A DNA stretch of 64,000 nt, taken from contig NHBK01000008.1 in assembly GCA_002173095.1 (NCBI GenBank), positions 310,001 through 374,000 of the forward strand, read 5' to 3'. The notes under the pieces are model-generated. The model did not search any database and was not told where the DNA came from. It saw only the letters and a list, made by a program, of their open reading frames with translations. Made by a program: the position numbers and the translations under genes. Position 1 is the first letter of the stretch. Every line of letters starts with the position of its first letter. Positions 1 through 9,172 of the stretch are shown piece after piece. The stretch is from Hyphomonadaceae bacterium TMED5. Lineage in GTDB: Bacteria > Pseudomonadota > Alphaproteobacteria > Caulobacterales > Hyphomonadaceae.

Positions 1-1
1 G

Positions 2-1972
2 GACCTTCTTTATGCCGGTCCACGCGGTCGTCGCCGCGATCCGGATCCGGGCGTAAAAGACCGCGCACTCTGTGACATTGAAGAAGGCCGCGACGGGCTC
101 TGGCGCGCGCGCATGATCAAGCGCATCGAGACGCGTAAAGACACGCTCATCGGCATTTTCGAGCAGATGAAGCATGGCGGCGGCACGGTTGAAAGCACAT
201 CACGCAAGGACAAGCGCTCTTTCCTCATCTTTCCGGGAGATCAGGGCGAGGCTGTAAATGGCGACCTTGTACGCTGCGAACCGCGCCAGTCACGTGGCCA
301 CGGTCCGAAGCGCGGCAAGATCATTGAAGTTCTGGGCAATGCGGATAATCCAAGGGCTGCGAGCCTCATTGCGATGGCTGCGCATGATATTCCGGACACG
401 TTTGAGCCAGAAGTCATTGCGGCCGCTGAAGCCGCAGAACCGGTCGAATGCCCGCGTGAAGACCTCACTTCAATTCCGCTGATCACGATCGACCCGGCGG
501 ATGCGCGCGACCATGATGACGCCGTGTTTGCAGAGCCGGACCCGGACCCGAAAAACCCGGGCGGCTGGCGGATAATCGTCGCCATCGCTGATGTGTCAGC
601 CTTTGTCCCGTTTAATGGAATTCTGGATAAAGAAGCCTATCGCCGCTCCAACTCGACATACTTCCCGGACCGCGTCGCAAGCATGCTTCCAAAAGCCTTG
701 TCGGCGGGCGAATGCTCTCTGAAAGAAGGCGAGCTGCGCTGCTGCCTCGCCTTTGAAATGTTCTTCTCCAAGGATGGCTCTAAGCTACGTCGCCGCATTC
801 TGCGAGGCATGATGCGTTCAGCTGCAGGTGTCTCTTATGAAGAGGCTCAGGACGCCATTGATGGCAAGCCGGGAGAGAAAGCCGGACCGCTTCTGGAGCC
901 TGTCCTGAAGCCGCTCTGGGCCGCCTGGCATGCACTGGACAAGAAACGTTCAGAGCGCGCGCCGCTCGACCTCGATATCCCGGAGCGCAAAGTCGAACTC
1001 AGCCCTGAAGGCGAAGTCCTTGGCGTTCGCGTGCGAGAGCGTTTCGATGCGCACAAGCTGATCGAAGAAATGATGATTCAGGCAAATGTCTGCGCCGCTG
1101 AAGCGCTGGAGACAAAACGCTCTGACCTTATCTATCGCGTGCACGCTGAACCGTCGGATGAGAAGATTCACGGCCTTTCCACCTTCCTCGATACGCTGGA
1201 ACTGACATGGAGCATGGGCGAGAAGGTCACCCCTGCCCGGTTCAACCGTCTTCTGGCGATTGCGCGCGAAACAGACCGGCATCATGAGATTTCAGAGATT
1301 GTTTTGCGTACGCAGAGCCAGGCGATTTATTCGCCCGATAATCTGGGCCATTTCGGGCTGAACCTGTCTAAGTACGCACACTTCACATCACCGATCCGTC
1401 GCTATTCAGACCTGATCGTGCACCGCGCGCTGATCCGGGCTTACAATTTGGGACCGGACGGCCTGCCGGATGAGCAGCGCGTACGCCTTGAAGAAATCGC
1501 AGGCCATCTGGTCGACCGCGAACGCGCCAGCATGGCCGCTGAACGTGATGCATCGGATCGCTATCTGACAGCCTTTCTCGCTGACCGTGTCGGCGCAGAG
1601 TTTGAAGGCCGCGTAACAGGCGTCGCCAAGTTTGGCCTTTTCGTCCGCCTCGATGAAACAGCCGCTGACGGCTTCATCCCCGCAGCGTCTCTCGGCAATG
1701 AGTTCTGGTACTTTGATGACAGCGCCTCAGCGCTCGTCGCAGACCGGTCAGGCCGCCGATACGAGCTGGGCCAGCCTGTCCGCGTGAAGCTCACTGAGGC
1801 CAACTCTATCGCCGCCAGCCTCGTTCTGGAAATGCTTTCCGATCCTCGCCCTAAGAGGAAAGGTGAAGAGGTGCCATCCAAACACCGCCACAAACGTGTT
1901 ATGATGAACCGCAAACCCGGAATAGGAAGTGGCCCACGCAAAGGGCCGCGAAAAGGCAAACGCAGGCGATGA
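2..1972 (+). CDS. rnr: Ribonuclease R, 3' part (5' end outside window)
   Basis: Processive 3'-5' exoribonuclease that degrades structured RNA in the cytoplasm. The reading frame is open to the left edge of the window, so the N-terminal cold-shock part is missing; about 656 codons remain of a family that is usually 750-800. The RNB catalytic core is evident from DPADARDHDDA, which carries the metal-binding aspartates, and from the later FTSPIRRYSDL segment. A C-terminal S1 domain (VTGVAKFGLFVRL) and a Lys/Arg-rich tail ending GKRRR follow, both typical of RNase R rather than RNase II. Its stop overlaps the start of the NUDIX gene (ATGA), so the two are probably translationally coupled. Confidence 0.95.
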   Translation, partial: DLLYAGPRGRRRDPDPGVKDRALCDIEEGRDGLWRARMIKRIETRKDTLIGIFEQMKHGGGTVESTSRKDKRSFLIFPGDQGEAVNGDLVRCEPRQSRGHGPKRGKIIEVLGNADNPRAASLIAMAAHDIPDTFEPEVIAAAEAAEPVECPREDLTSIPLITIDPADARDHDDAVFAEPDPDPKNPGGWRIIVAIADVSAFVPFNGILDKEAYRRSNSTYFPDRVASMLPKALSAGECSLKEGELRCCLAFEMFFSKDGSKLRRRILRGMMRSAAGVSYEEAQDAIDGKPGEKAGPLLEPVLKPLWAAWHALDKKRSERAPLDLDIPERKVELSPEGEVLGVRVRERFDAHKLIEEMMIQANVCAAEALETKRSDLIYRVHAEPSDEKIHGLSTFLDTLELTWSMGEKVTPARFNRLLAIARETDRHHEISEIVLRTQSQAIYSPDNLGHFGLNLSKYAHFTSPIRRYSDLIVHRALIRAYNLGPDGLPDEQRVRLEEIAGHLVDRERASMAAERDASDRYLTAFLADRVGAEFEGRVTGVAKFGLFVRLDETAADGFIPAASLGNEFWYFDDSASALVADRSGRRYELGQPVRVKLTEANSIAASLVLEMLSDPRPKRKGEEVPSKHRHKRVMMNRKPGIGSGPRKGPRKGKRRR

Positions 1973-2706
1973 GCCAGATAAAAAAACAAAAACAAGCAAA
2001 TGTCTTTGACCGTCTCGAAGACGGCGACATCATCGACCGATCCCAACCATCCGTTCGCCCCAAAGATGCAGCGACGCTGATTCTGATTCGCCGTGACGGC
2101 CCTAAACCGCGAGTGCTGGTCGGCAAACGGTCGAATAAGCATGCCTTTATGCCGGACAAATATGTGTTTCCCGGTGGTCGCGTCGACCCGGAAGACAGCC
2201 GCGCGCCAGCAATCACGGAACTGCGTGCGCCCGTTGAGCAGAAACTCGTGCAGGGTGCGCGCCGCAAACCCCGCGCATTCGGCCTCACAGCCGTACGTGA
2301 GACGTTTGAAGAGACCGGGCTGATCATTGGCCAGCCTGATGCAAACGGCGCCACAGCGCCTCGCAACTGGCAGCCATTTCTGGAAGAAGGCGCACTGCCC
2401 TGTCTTCAACATCTGGAATTCGTCGGCCGAGCGATAACACCGCCCTACCGACCAAAGCGATTTGACGCCCGATTCTTCATTGCCGAAGCAGAAACCGCGC
2501 TGATTGATGAGCGCCCTGCTGCGTCTGGCGCTGAACTTGTGGATGTACGCTGGATTGAACTGGATGACACCAGAGATATCGACCTTCCTCTCGTCACTTT
2601 GCAGATGCTGGACGAGGTCAGACAGCGTTTAGAGGCCCCTAAAGACCCGCATCAACCGTTGTTTTTGAGATATTCTCCGAAAGGTCATCTGGTTGAGAGG
2701 ATATAG
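1969..2706 (+). CDS. NUDIX hydrolase
   Basis: Predicted to hydrolyse a nucleoside diphosphate linked to another moiety; the substrate cannot be read from the sequence. The Nudix box is visible in split form: FPGGRVDPED at about residues 67-76, then RETFEETGL at about 110-118 with the metal-binding glutamates. The long insertion between the glycines and the REXXEE helix resembles the NUDT7/NUDT19 (CoA or acyl-CoA diphosphatase) branch, which is an inference only. At 245 residues it is longer than a minimal Nudix domain. It overlaps the rnr stop by four bases, and rpmG follows after about 75 bases with a possible promoter of its own. Confidence 0.85.
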   Translation: MSQIKKQKQANVFDRLEDGDIIDRSQPSVRPKDAATLILIRRDGPKPRVLVGKRSNKHAFMPDKYVFPGGRVDPEDSRAPAITELRAPVEQKLVQGARRKPRAFGLTAVRETFEETGLIIGQPDANGATAPRNWQPFLEEGALPCLQHLEFVGRAITPPYRPKRFDARFFIAEAETALIDERPAASGAELVDVRWIELDDTRDIDLPLVTLQMLDEVRQRLEAPKDPHQPLFLRYSPKGHLVERI

Positions 2707-2718
2707 GTAAAACCCCTC

Positions 2719-2748
2719 TTGACTTCTCCCCCCAACACGGTGTTTATG
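2719..2748 (+). promoter_or_regulatory. Possible sigma-70 promoter of rpmG
   Basis: TTGACT at 2719-2724 (in the context CTTGAC, common in alphaproteobacteria) is followed after 18 bases by TTTATG at 2743-2748, about 32 bases before the rpmG start. The -35 box is good and the -10 box weak, so this is a suggestion from pattern alone. Confidence 0.4.
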
Positions 2749-2780
2749 CGCGCTTCGAATTCTAACCGAGGTCTGCTGTC

Positions 2781-2948
2781 ATGGCGAAGCCAACCACTAT
2801 CAAAATCCGCCTGAACTCAACTGCAGGCACAGGTTTCTTCTACGTTACGAAGAAAAACCCACGTAACATCACCGAAAAAATGGTGATGCGTAAGTACGAC
2901 CCAGTCGTACGTAAGCACGTCGAGTTCAAAGAAGGCAAAATCAAATAA
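2781..2948 (+). CDS. rpmG: 50S ribosomal protein L33
   Basis: Ribosomal protein of the large subunit, 55 residues, starting [20 protein letters not shown] and ending KEGKIK. The typical L33 core ([10 protein letters not shown], then a Lys/Arg-rich stretch) is present. It has no cysteines, so it is the zinc-independent (C-) form; this is the usual form in alphaproteobacteria. It stands between the NUDIX gene and the convergent pleD and is followed directly by a strong hairpin terminator. The order rnr-NUDIX-rpmG-pleD-divK matches the arrangement I know from Caulobacter relatives. Confidence 0.97.
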   Translation: MAKPTTIKIRLNSTAGTGFFYVTKKNPRNITEKMVMRKYDPVVRKHVEFKEGKIK

Positions 2949-2970
2949 TCCATTGGATTATCTGAAATCA

Positions 2971-3004
2971 AAAAGGCCAGACGCTTTTCGCTCTGGCCTT
3001 TTTT
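2971..3004. terminator. Bidirectional terminator between rpmG and pleD
   Basis: Perfect 11-bp stem AAAAGGCCAGA (2971-2981) with TCTGGCCTTTT (2992-3002) and a 10-base loop. A T-run follows on the plus strand, and the mirror A-run gives a T-run on the minus strand, so it can end both rpmG and the convergent pleD transcripts. Confidence 0.9.
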
Positions 3005-3032
3005 GTTGTCTGAATTTCTGAAAGTTTCACCC

Positions 3033-4397
3033 TCAGGCCGCGCAGCTACGAACCTGATTGCGGCCTTTTTCCTTGGCTTCATAGAGCGCTTCGTCCGCGC
3101 GCTTTAAGAGATCATCAATTGTCGTCGCATCGCCGGACGAGGTTGCAACGCCAAGGCTGACCGTCACATCCAATTGCTGACGACCACGGTCCACGCGGAA
3201 GGTTTGCCCTGCCACATCGCGGCGCAGACGTTCAGCGACAACGCTTGCCATATCACCAGCGGTTTCCGGCATAATGACAACGAACTCTTCACCGCCCTGC
3301 CGGCACGCAATATCAGCCGGACGCACATTCTCTTTCATGCGCTCAGAGAATTCTTTCAGCACCTCATCGCCAACGTCATGGCCATAAGTGTCGTTCACGC
3401 GTTTGAAGTGATCAATATCCGCAATAAAGACAGAAACAGGCGGCCCGCCTGCATTGGCGCGCTGCAGGAATTGTCCAAGCTGTTTCATCATATGGCGGCG
3501 ATTATAAAGCCCGGTCAGCTGGTCAGTAATGGCCAGCTCCATGCTCTCATCCAGACGACGACGCATCGTGTCGAGATACCGCTTTTTGCGTACCTGTGTT
3601 CTCACACGCGCCGAAAGCTCTTCAGTGTCGATCGGGCGCATAATGATGTCGCTTGCGCCAAGATCCAGCGCTCTCAGCCCTTTCGCCTCTTCTTCGAAAT
3701 CCGCCACAATCAGCACAGGCAGATCGCGTGTGGACTGCTGAGATTTGAAATGCGCGCACAGGCGCAGAGGGTCAAATGTCTTTGCGTCAAGCGACAGCAC
3801 AATCAGATCAATGCCTGACTTTTCTTTTGCCGCCATGCCGCGCGCCTCAGACCAGAGAAGCGGTCTGTGTTCCTGTTTCAGCGCCAGCGCAATACGCCGT
3901 GCCTGACGGTCATTGTCATCAATGATGAGGATACGCGCCGGGTCGATTGGCCCTTTTGCGTCATCACCCTCAATAACGCCGATACGGCGCCCGCTCGCCT
4001 CACGCGAACGCAGCTCATCCATGACTAGCTTGTACTTCGTCAGCGCGCGAATACGCGAAAGGAGTGCAAAATCATCAACCGGCTTGGTCAGAAAGTCATC
4101 CGCACCAGCGGTAAGGCCCTTCAGGCGGTGATCCCGGTCGCCAAGCGCTGTGACCATAACCACAGGAATGTGCTGGGTCGACTGAGTCGATTTTAGAATC
4201 TCGCAAGCCTCAAACCCGTCCATAACGGGCATCATCACGTCGAGCAGAATGATGTCAGGGTGCTGTTCACGCGCCATATCCACGGCTTCCTGGCCGTTGG
4301 AGGCCGTGATCACCTCAAAATATTCATGACTCAGCTTCGCCTGAAGCAGCTTTCGGTTCGCCAGAATATCATCGACTACGAGGACGCGTGCACTCAC
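3033..4397 (-). CDS. pleD: PleD diguanylate cyclase response regulator
   Basis: Makes cyclic di-GMP on phosphorylation; in Caulobacter it drives the swarmer-to-stalked transition at the cell pole. Domains: receiver 1 (residues 1-120, phospho-acceptor D53), receiver 2 (about 155-270) in which the acceptor position is Ser202 rather than Asp, and a GGDEF domain with GGEEF at 368-372. The allosteric inhibitory site RxxD is R359-D362, five residues before GGEEF, so product inhibition should be intact. Length (454) and residue numbering match the Caulobacter protein closely. It overlaps the end of divK by four bases, indicating a divK-pleD operon. Confidence 0.97.
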   Translation of the reverse strand: MSARVLVVDDILANRKLLQAKLSHEYFEVITASNGQEAVDMAREQHPDIILLDVMMPVMDGFEACEILKSTQSTQHIPVVMVTALGDRDHRLKGLTAGADDFLTKPVDDFALLSRIRALTKYKLVMDELRSREASGRRIGVIEGDDAKGPIDPARILIIDDNDRQARRIALALKQEHRPLLWSEARGMAAKEKSGIDLIVLSLDAKTFDPLRLCAHFKSQQSTRDLPVLIVADFEEEAKGLRALDLGASDIIMRPIDTEELSARVRTQVRKKRYLDTMRRRLDESMELAITDQLTGLYNRRHMMKQLGQFLQRANAGGPPVSVFIADIDHFKRVNDTYGHDVGDEVLKEFSERMKENVRPADIACRQGGEEFVVIMPETAGDMASVVAERLRRDVAGQTFRVDRGRQQLDVTVSLGVATSSGDATTIDDLLKRADEALYEAKEKGRNQVRSCAA

Positions 4398-4786
4398 CGA
4401 ATAGTCTCTTTTGACGTCAGCGCCTGCACCTGATTCAGGAATGGCATCATCTGAATAGGCTTAGACATATAGGCTTCGCACCCGGCCTCGCGCACACGAT
4501 CTTCGTCAGAACGCATAGCGAAAGCTGTGACAGCCATGACAGGAATATCTGACAAATCCTCATCATCCTTGATCCAGCGCGTCAGATCGAGACCTGAGAC
4601 TTCTGGCAGATTGATATCCATAATGATGAGAGAGGGTTTGTGCTGACGCGCAATCTCAAGGGCTTTCAGCCCATCGCGAGACTGAACAGGCTCATAGCCG
4701 AACGCGCCCAGAAGGTCGCAGAACAGCTTCATGTTCAGCTCATTGTCCTCAACTACGAGGACTTTTTTGCGAACATCTTCCGACAT
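4394..4786 (-). CDS. divK: DivK single-domain response regulator
   Basis: Stand-alone receiver protein that in Caulobacterales is phosphorylated by DivJ and dephosphorylated by PleC, and that switches off CckA/CtrA signalling through DivL. The 130 residues make one receiver domain: acidic pair E13-D14, phospho-acceptor D57 ([13 protein letters not shown]), conserved Thr in AVTAFAM and Lys in MSKPI. There is no output domain. First gene of a divK-pleD operon, transcribed divergently from dinB. A CtrA-like half-consensus lies in the shared upstream region. Confidence 0.97.
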   Translation of the reverse strand: MSEDVRKKVLVVEDNELNMKLFCDLLGAFGYEPVQSRDGLKALEIARQHKPSLIIMDINLPEVSGLDLTRWIKDDEDLSDIPVMAVTAFAMRSDEDRVREAGCEAYMSKPIQMMPFLNQVQALTSKETIR

Positions 4787-4852
4787 GAGCCTAGAGTGTT
4801 CCCCGCGATTCTAAATTAACTATGTCCAGCACAATGACTAACCCGAATTGTC

Positions 4853-4867
4853 TTAATCCTTGTTTAC
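4853..4867. promoter_or_regulatory. CtrA-like site between divK and dinB
   Basis: TTAA (4853-4856), seven bases, then TTAC (4864-4867): one mismatch from the CtrA consensus TTAA-N7-TTAA. It lies about 67 bases upstream of the divK start and about 35 upstream of the chosen dinB start. In Caulobacter divK is a known CtrA target, which fits, but a single near-match in AT-rich intergenic sequence is weak. Confidence 0.35.
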
Positions 4868-4901
4868 AGAACAGGATCAAACCTCTCATACATCTGTTAA
4901 T

Positions 4902-6266
4902 ATGATGACAATGGCCGACCAGATTCTTCATCCAGCAGGGCAGATGTTGTGTCGATCCTGCGCCCGGATACAGGGCATAGCGAAACGCTGCGCTTTTTGC
5001 GGTTCGGACCATTTTATCCAGCATTCTGAAATCTCTGATCTTTCCATTGCGCATATAGATTGCGACGCCTTCTTCGCCTCCATTGAAAAACGAGATGCGC
5101 CTGAACTGCAAGGTAAGCCGGTCATAATAGGTGGGGGAAAACGCGGCGTTGTTGCGACCTGTTGTTATACAGCGCGCTTGTTTGGCGTTCGCTCTGCCAT
5201 GCCCATGTTCAAGGCATTGCGCGCCTGCCCTCAGGCCGTGGTCATCCCACCTAATTTCGACAAATATAAAACGGCGTCACGGGCCATTCGCGCGCGCATG
5301 GATGACCTCACACCTCTGGTCCAGCAAGTGTCTATAGATGAGGCTTATCTGGACCTTTCCGGTACTGAAAAACTGCACGGTAGGCGCCCGGCAGAACTTC
5401 TGGGCGAATTGCAGAATTCCATTAAAAGTGACATCGGAATAACCGTCTCTATAGGACTGTCTTATAACAAGTTTCTGGCAAAATCAGCGTCCGACCTCGA
5501 CAAGCCAAACGGATTTGCATTGATTGGAAAAGCTGAAGCCCGAACATTTCTTGCCGAACGTCCGGTAGAGTTTGTTCACGGCGTTGGCCCGGCGCTCTCA
5601 AAACAGATATATCGCAAGGGCTATCAGACACTCGGACACATACAACAAGTCGACCTCAAGCGCATGATTGTCGACTTTGGCGAGACCGGCCAATGGCTCC
5701 ATCAAAGAGCAAATGGCATAGACCCGCGCCCCGTTGATCCAAGCTCGGAACGCAAGTCCGTTTCCTCAGAAACCACATTCTTTGAAGACCTTAGCGACAA
5801 AGCGCTGCTGGAAGACCATTTATGGTGGCTCTGTGAAAAGACCTCATTCCGGGCCAAGGAACTGGGCGTTCAGGGTAATGTTCTGACCCTGAAACTGAAG
5901 ACCAGCGACTTCAAATCCCGCACCCGACGCATCACCCTGCATCAGCCAACCCAACTGGCTCAGGTCATGTTCCAGCAAGGCCGCGCACTGCTCACGAAAG
6001 AGTGCGATGGCGCCCGATTCCGCCTTATCGGAATCGGCATCTCTGATTTAGAGCCAGAACAGCCCGATATGGGGGATCTGATCGATCCGAATGCTTTGAA
6101 ACGCGCGCGCGCCGAACGCGCGGCTGATCTTGCGAAAATAAAATTCGGAAATAACGCGATTTCCACGGGACGCGGCATTCGCATTCTGACAGAACGGGAG
6201 AAGCGAAAATCGTCAAACGCCCCCCAGACACCCCCGCAAAACGGGCCAGACAAGAAGGATCAATGA
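4902..6266 (+). CDS. dinB: DNA polymerase IV with N-terminal zinc-ribbon
   Basis: Y-family translesion polymerase. Catalytic motifs are clear: HIDCDAFFASIEKRD, the steric region CCYTARLFGVRSAM, and SIDEAYLDLSG with the second acidic pair; the little-finger part follows. Before the palm there is an extra segment with two CxxC pairs (C17, C20, C30, C33 from this start), probably a zinc ribbon, which I know from other alphaproteobacterial Pol IV proteins. Start choice is uncertain: ATG at 4902, 4905 or 4911 and a TTG at 4860 are all in frame and none has a clear ribosome binding site. No intact alphaproteobacterial LexA box (GTTC-N7-GTTC) was seen upstream. Confidence 0.93.
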   Translation: MMTMADQILHPAGQMLCRSCARIQGIAKRCAFCGSDHFIQHSEISDLSIAHIDCDAFFASIEKRDAPELQGKPVIIGGGKRGVVATCCYTARLFGVRSAMPMFKALRACPQAVVIPPNFDKYKTASRAIRARMDDLTPLVQQVSIDEAYLDLSGTEKLHGRRPAELLGELQNSIKSDIGITVSIGLSYNKFLAKSASDLDKPNGFALIGKAEARTFLAERPVEFVHGVGPALSKQIYRKGYQTLGHIQQVDLKRMIVDFGETGQWLHQRANGIDPRPVDPSSERKSVSSETTFFEDLSDKALLEDHLWWLCEKTSFRAKELGVQGNVLTLKLKTSDFKSRTRRITLHQPTQLAQVMFQQGRALLTKECDGARFRLIGIGISDLEPEQPDMGDLIDPNALKRARAERAADLAKIKFGNNAISTGRGIRILTEREKRKSSNAPQTPPQNGPDKKDQ

Positions 6267-6267
6267 T

Positions 6268-6723
6268 ATGACACCTGAAGAGAAACTCGCAGAACTCGGC
6301 ATCACCCTTCCAGAGCCAGCCGCCGCGGTTGCCAACTATGTTCCCTTCGTAGGTTCGGGAAATATGCTCTTCGTGTCCGGTCAGGTCAGCATGGGCTCGG
6401 ATGGCCTCATCCTCGGACGCCTTGGTGAGAGCATGGAACTGGAAGCCGGCCAGGAAGCGGCACGCCGCTGCGGCATAAACCTGCTTGCTCAGTGCAAGGC
6501 CGCTGTTGGCGAGCTCTCAAATATCGTCCGTGTCGTAAAATTGGGCGGATTCGTTAACGCAGCACCGTCATTTGTTGAGATTCCGCAGGTCATCAATGGC
6601 TGTTCGAACCTCATGGTCGACGTTTTGGGTGACGCAGGTCGCCATGCGCGCTCGGCTGTTGCCTGCCCTACTCTGCCTCTGGGCGTGGCAGTTGAAATCG
6701 ACGGCATTTTTGAAGTCGCGTAA
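6268..6723 (+). CDS. RidA family protein (YjgF/YER057c/UK114)
   Basis: Member of the Rid family, in which the best studied proteins hydrolyse reactive enamine/imine intermediates formed by PLP enzymes. The 151-residue length and segments such as LFVSGQVS and the conserved C-terminal stretch GRHARSAVACPTLPLGVAVE identify the longer YjgF subgroup. The Arg after GRHA is the expected substrate-binding position. It begins two bases after the dinB stop and is followed within five bases by the phosphodiesterase gene, the first in a run of closely packed genes extending to the HIT gene. Confidence 0.88.
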   Translation: MTPEEKLAELGITLPEPAAAVANYVPFVGSGNMLFVSGQVSMGSDGLILGRLGESMELEAGQEAARRCGINLLAQCKAAVGELSNIVRVVKLGGFVNAAPSFVEIPQVINGCSNLMVDVLGDAGRHARSAVACPTLPLGVAVEIDGIFEVA

Positions 6724-6728
6724 AACCG

Positions 6729-7460
6729 ATGCGCGCGTTTCTAGAAGGTCAGGCATTTGCCCATAGAGGGTTTTGGGGCGGTGAAACGCCTGAAAACTCT
6801 CTGGCGGCTTTCCGGCGCGCGCGTGAACTGGGCTTTGGCGCGGAATGTGACGTCCATTTATCATCGGACAAAGTCCCAATGGTGTTTCATGATTTCGACC
6901 TGAAACGCATGTGCGACCAACCCGCCTCAATTGGCGATTGCCCCGCTGACGTGCTCACACAGACCCGATTTATCGGGTCTGATGAGACTATTCCCGCACT
7001 CGCCGCACTGCTCGACGAAACAGACGACCTTCCTGTTCTCATCGAATTGAAAACAGATGAGAGCGAAAACTATATCGAGCTTGGGCGAAAGGTTGCAGAC
7101 CTTGTGCGCCAGTACACGGCGCCGCTCGCCCTGATGAGCTTTGACTATCGCATTGTCCGAATGTGCAAATCTCTTCACCCCGGGATGAAAGTCGGCTTTC
7201 TGCCGGATGAGGGGTTCAGCGCCAGCGCAAAGGATATTCAGCGCGTTCGAAGTCGCTCCATCTATGTTGCAGCGGACTTTCTCGCGGTGAACATTGGCGA
7301 TTTAAGTGCCGGCGCAGAGCTTTCAGAAGAGCTGGGCCTCCCCCTCGCCTGCTGGACCATACGCAATGAAAAAGACTTGCTGGCCTGCATTGATCACAAA
7401 GCCGCACCAATCTTTGAAAATCTGCCGCCAGACCTCGTCAGAAATGCGCTGAGCACCTAA
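6729..7460 (+). CDS. ugpQ: Glycerophosphodiester phosphodiesterase
   Basis: Cleaves glycerophosphodiesters from phospholipid turnover into glycerol-3-phosphate and an alcohol. The family signature is present: AHRGF near the N-terminus, ETPENSLAAF, ECDVHLSSD, and VFHDFDL, supplying the catalytic histidines and the metal-binding Glu/Asp; later ELKTD (about residues 111-115) and the C-terminal CWTIRN segment complete the TIM barrel. At 243 residues with no signal peptide it is the cytoplasmic type. Starts five bases after the RidA stop and precedes the FemAB-like gene by six bases. The symbol is by family resemblance; no ugp transporter genes are near. Confidence 0.87.
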   Translation: MRAFLEGQAFAHRGFWGGETPENSLAAFRRARELGFGAECDVHLSSDKVPMVFHDFDLKRMCDQPASIGDCPADVLTQTRFIGSDETIPALAALLDETDDLPVLIELKTDESENYIELGRKVADLVRQYTAPLALMSFDYRIVRMCKSLHPGMKVGFLPDEGFSASAKDIQRVRSRSIYVAADFLAVNIGDLSAGAELSEELGLPLACWTIRNEKDLLACIDHKAAPIFENLPPDLVRNALST

Positions 7461-7466
7461 ATAGAA

Positions 7467-8633
7467 ATGATGTCAGACTATCAGCTGAAAACGATCTCCG
7501 CCCTGTCAGCTGTATCACGCACTGCGTGGGACGCCGTCGCAAATCCCCCATCTGAAAGCTATGACCCATTCCTGTCCTGGGACTTTCTTGAAGCCATGGA
7601 AAGTTCTGGCGCGGCAAGCACTCAGGAAGGCTGGACGCCAGCTCATATCATCATCGAAGGTGAAAACGGTGAATTGCGCGCCGCAATGCCGCTTTATGCA
7701 AAAACCCATTCTCAGGGCGAATATGTTTTCGACCATTCCTGGGCTGATGCGTATGAACGCGCCGGCGGCGATTACTATCCGAAACTGCTGAGCGCCATTC
7801 CCTTTACCCCGGTGACCGGAAGACGACGCCTGGTGCGCGATGGCGAAATGGACCCGGACGGCCTGCGCGACGCGCTTCTACTCGGCGCGGTTAAACTCGC
7901 TGAGATGAACCAGATATCCAGCCTGCACCTGAATTTCCTGACCGAGAAAGAATATGTAAGCCTCGGCGAAGCCGGGCTTCTACAGCGCACCGACCGCCAG
8001 TTTCACTTTGAAAATGGTGGCTATGCCGACTTTGATGACTTCCTCTCAAAGCTATCCTCGGCCAAGCGGAAAAACCTACGCAAAGAGCGTAAAAAGGCTC
8101 AGGAAGGCCTGACTTTTCTGCACCTGTCAGGTGACGACATTCTACCAGAACACTGGGACCATTTCTTCGAATTCTATATGGATACCGGTAGCCGGAAATG
8201 GGGCTTCCCATATCTGAACCGCGAGACGTTTGAGCTGCTGCATGAGCGAATGCGCGATAAAATGCTGCTCATCTTTGCCTGCGATGACGGGCTTCCCATT
8301 GCCGGAGCGCTGAATTTTATCGGCTCAGACACACTCTATGGCCGCTATTGGGGCCGCCGGGATGAGCGCCCCTTCCTGCATTTCGAGGTCTGCTATTATC
8401 AGGCGATAGACTATGCCATCGCTCATAATCTCAAACGGGTCGAAGCTGGCGCACAAGGCGGGCACAAGCTCGCACGTGGCTATGGCCCGGCGGCAACCTA
8501 TTCAGCGCACTGGATTGGCCATGAAGGACTGCGCTATGCCATTGATCAATATCTTGAACAGGAACGCGCCGCCGTGATCCAGGAACACGAATATCTGGAA
8601 ACGCGCCAACCGTTTAAAAAGACAGGGGAATAA
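7467..8633 (+). CDS. FemAB-like GNAT-fold protein (DUF482 / peptidogalycan-type family)
   Basis: Large cytoplasmic protein of the DUF482 family (PF04339), which has tandem GNAT-like folds distantly related to FemAB aminoacyltransferases; the substrate is unknown. Diagnostic stretches are DPFLSWDFLEAMESSG, HSWADAYERAGGDYYPKL, the SSAKRKNLRKERKK segment, and the C-terminal RVEAGAQGGHKLARGYGP, followed by a helix with many charged residues. The 388 residues match the family length. ATG codons at 7467 and 7470 are both possible. It ends three bases before the HIT gene, and this GNAT-HIT pairing probably reflects an operon. Confidence 0.8.
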   Translation: MMSDYQLKTISALSAVSRTAWDAVANPPSESYDPFLSWDFLEAMESSGAASTQEGWTPAHIIIEGENGELRAAMPLYAKTHSQGEYVFDHSWADAYERAGGDYYPKLLSAIPFTPVTGRRRLVRDGEMDPDGLRDALLLGAVKLAEMNQISSLHLNFLTEKEYVSLGEAGLLQRTDRQFHFENGGYADFDDFLSKLSSAKRKNLRKERKKAQEGLTFLHLSGDDILPEHWDHFFEFYMDTGSRKWGFPYLNRETFELLHERMRDKMLLIFACDDGLPIAGALNFIGSDTLYGRYWGRRDERPFLHFEVCYYQAIDYAIAHNLKRVEAGAQGGHKLARGYGPAATYSAHWIGHEGLRYAIDQYLEQERAAVIQEHEYLETRQPFKKTGE

Positions 8634-8636
8634 GAC

Positions 8637-9071
8637 ATGAGCCTTCACGGTACATATGAAGACGACAATATCTTTGCGAAAATCATCAAGGGAGAAATCC
8701 CATGCGTGAAAGTCTATGAAGATGATGTCGCCCTCGCCTTTATGGACCTCTTCCCGCAATCTGAAGGTCACACGCTCGTTATTCCGAAACAGGCGAAGGC
8801 TCGAAATCTGCTGGAAATGCCGGGCAATCTGCTTGGCTCATACATGCAGCGCGTTCAGAAGGTTGCAAAAGCCGTTGAAGCCGCACTCAAACCCGATGGC
8901 ATTGTGGTGACGCAGTTCAACGGCGCCCCAGCGGGCCAGACGGTTTTCCATCTGCATTTCCACATTATTCCGCGCGCCGAAGGTGAATCGCTTAAAGGCC
9001 ATGGCACTTCAGGTCAGGCCGACCCGGCCGAACTGGAAGCATTGGCGGCGAAAATCCGCGCAGAATTCTGA
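8637..9071 (+). CDS. HIT family nucleotide-binding protein
   Basis: Histidine-triad hydrolase of the HINT type, expected to split AMP-lysine-like or other nucleoside phosphoramidates. The triad H105-x-H107-x-H109 (HLHFHIIPR) and the earlier QSEGHTLVIPK and FNGAPAGQ segments are canonical. The 144-residue length is normal for the alphaproteobacterial form. Last gene of the run 6268-9071. A perfect 10-bp hairpin follows 14 bases after the stop but lacks a T-run. Confidence 0.92.
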   Translation: MSLHGTYEDDNIFAKIIKGEIPCVKVYEDDVALAFMDLFPQSEGHTLVIPKQAKARNLLEMPGNLLGSYMQRVQKVAKAVEAALKPDGIVVTQFNGAPAGQTVFHLHFHIIPRAEGESLKGHGTSGQADPAELEALAAKIRAEF

Positions 9072-9084
9072 TTTCGAATGGCAA

Positions 9085-9111
9085 CGAGAGGCGCGCGGCA
9101 TGCGCCTCTCG
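9085..9111. other. Perfect inverted repeat after the HIT gene
   Basis: CGAGAGGCGC (9085-9094), 7-base loop, GCGCCTCTCG (9102-9111). No T-run follows on either strand, so it may protect the 3' end of the upstream mRNA or act as a weak or factor-dependent terminator. Confidence 0.5.
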
Positions 9112-9172
9112 CAATCTCTCAGAATCCTGCTAATCTGAGCTTAGTTTTCAACAATTGAAAGGAGGTGATCCA

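Noticed and set aside
4801-4901. LexA box upstream of dinB
   Set aside because: Looked for GTTC-N7-GTTC or its complement; only partial matches such as GAAC followed by AAAC at the wrong spacing were found.
9157-9172. Remnant of a 16S rRNA 3' end on the minus strand
   Set aside because: Only 16 bases match and the flanks do not resemble the rRNA helix 45 region, so a Shine-Dalgarno explanation is better.
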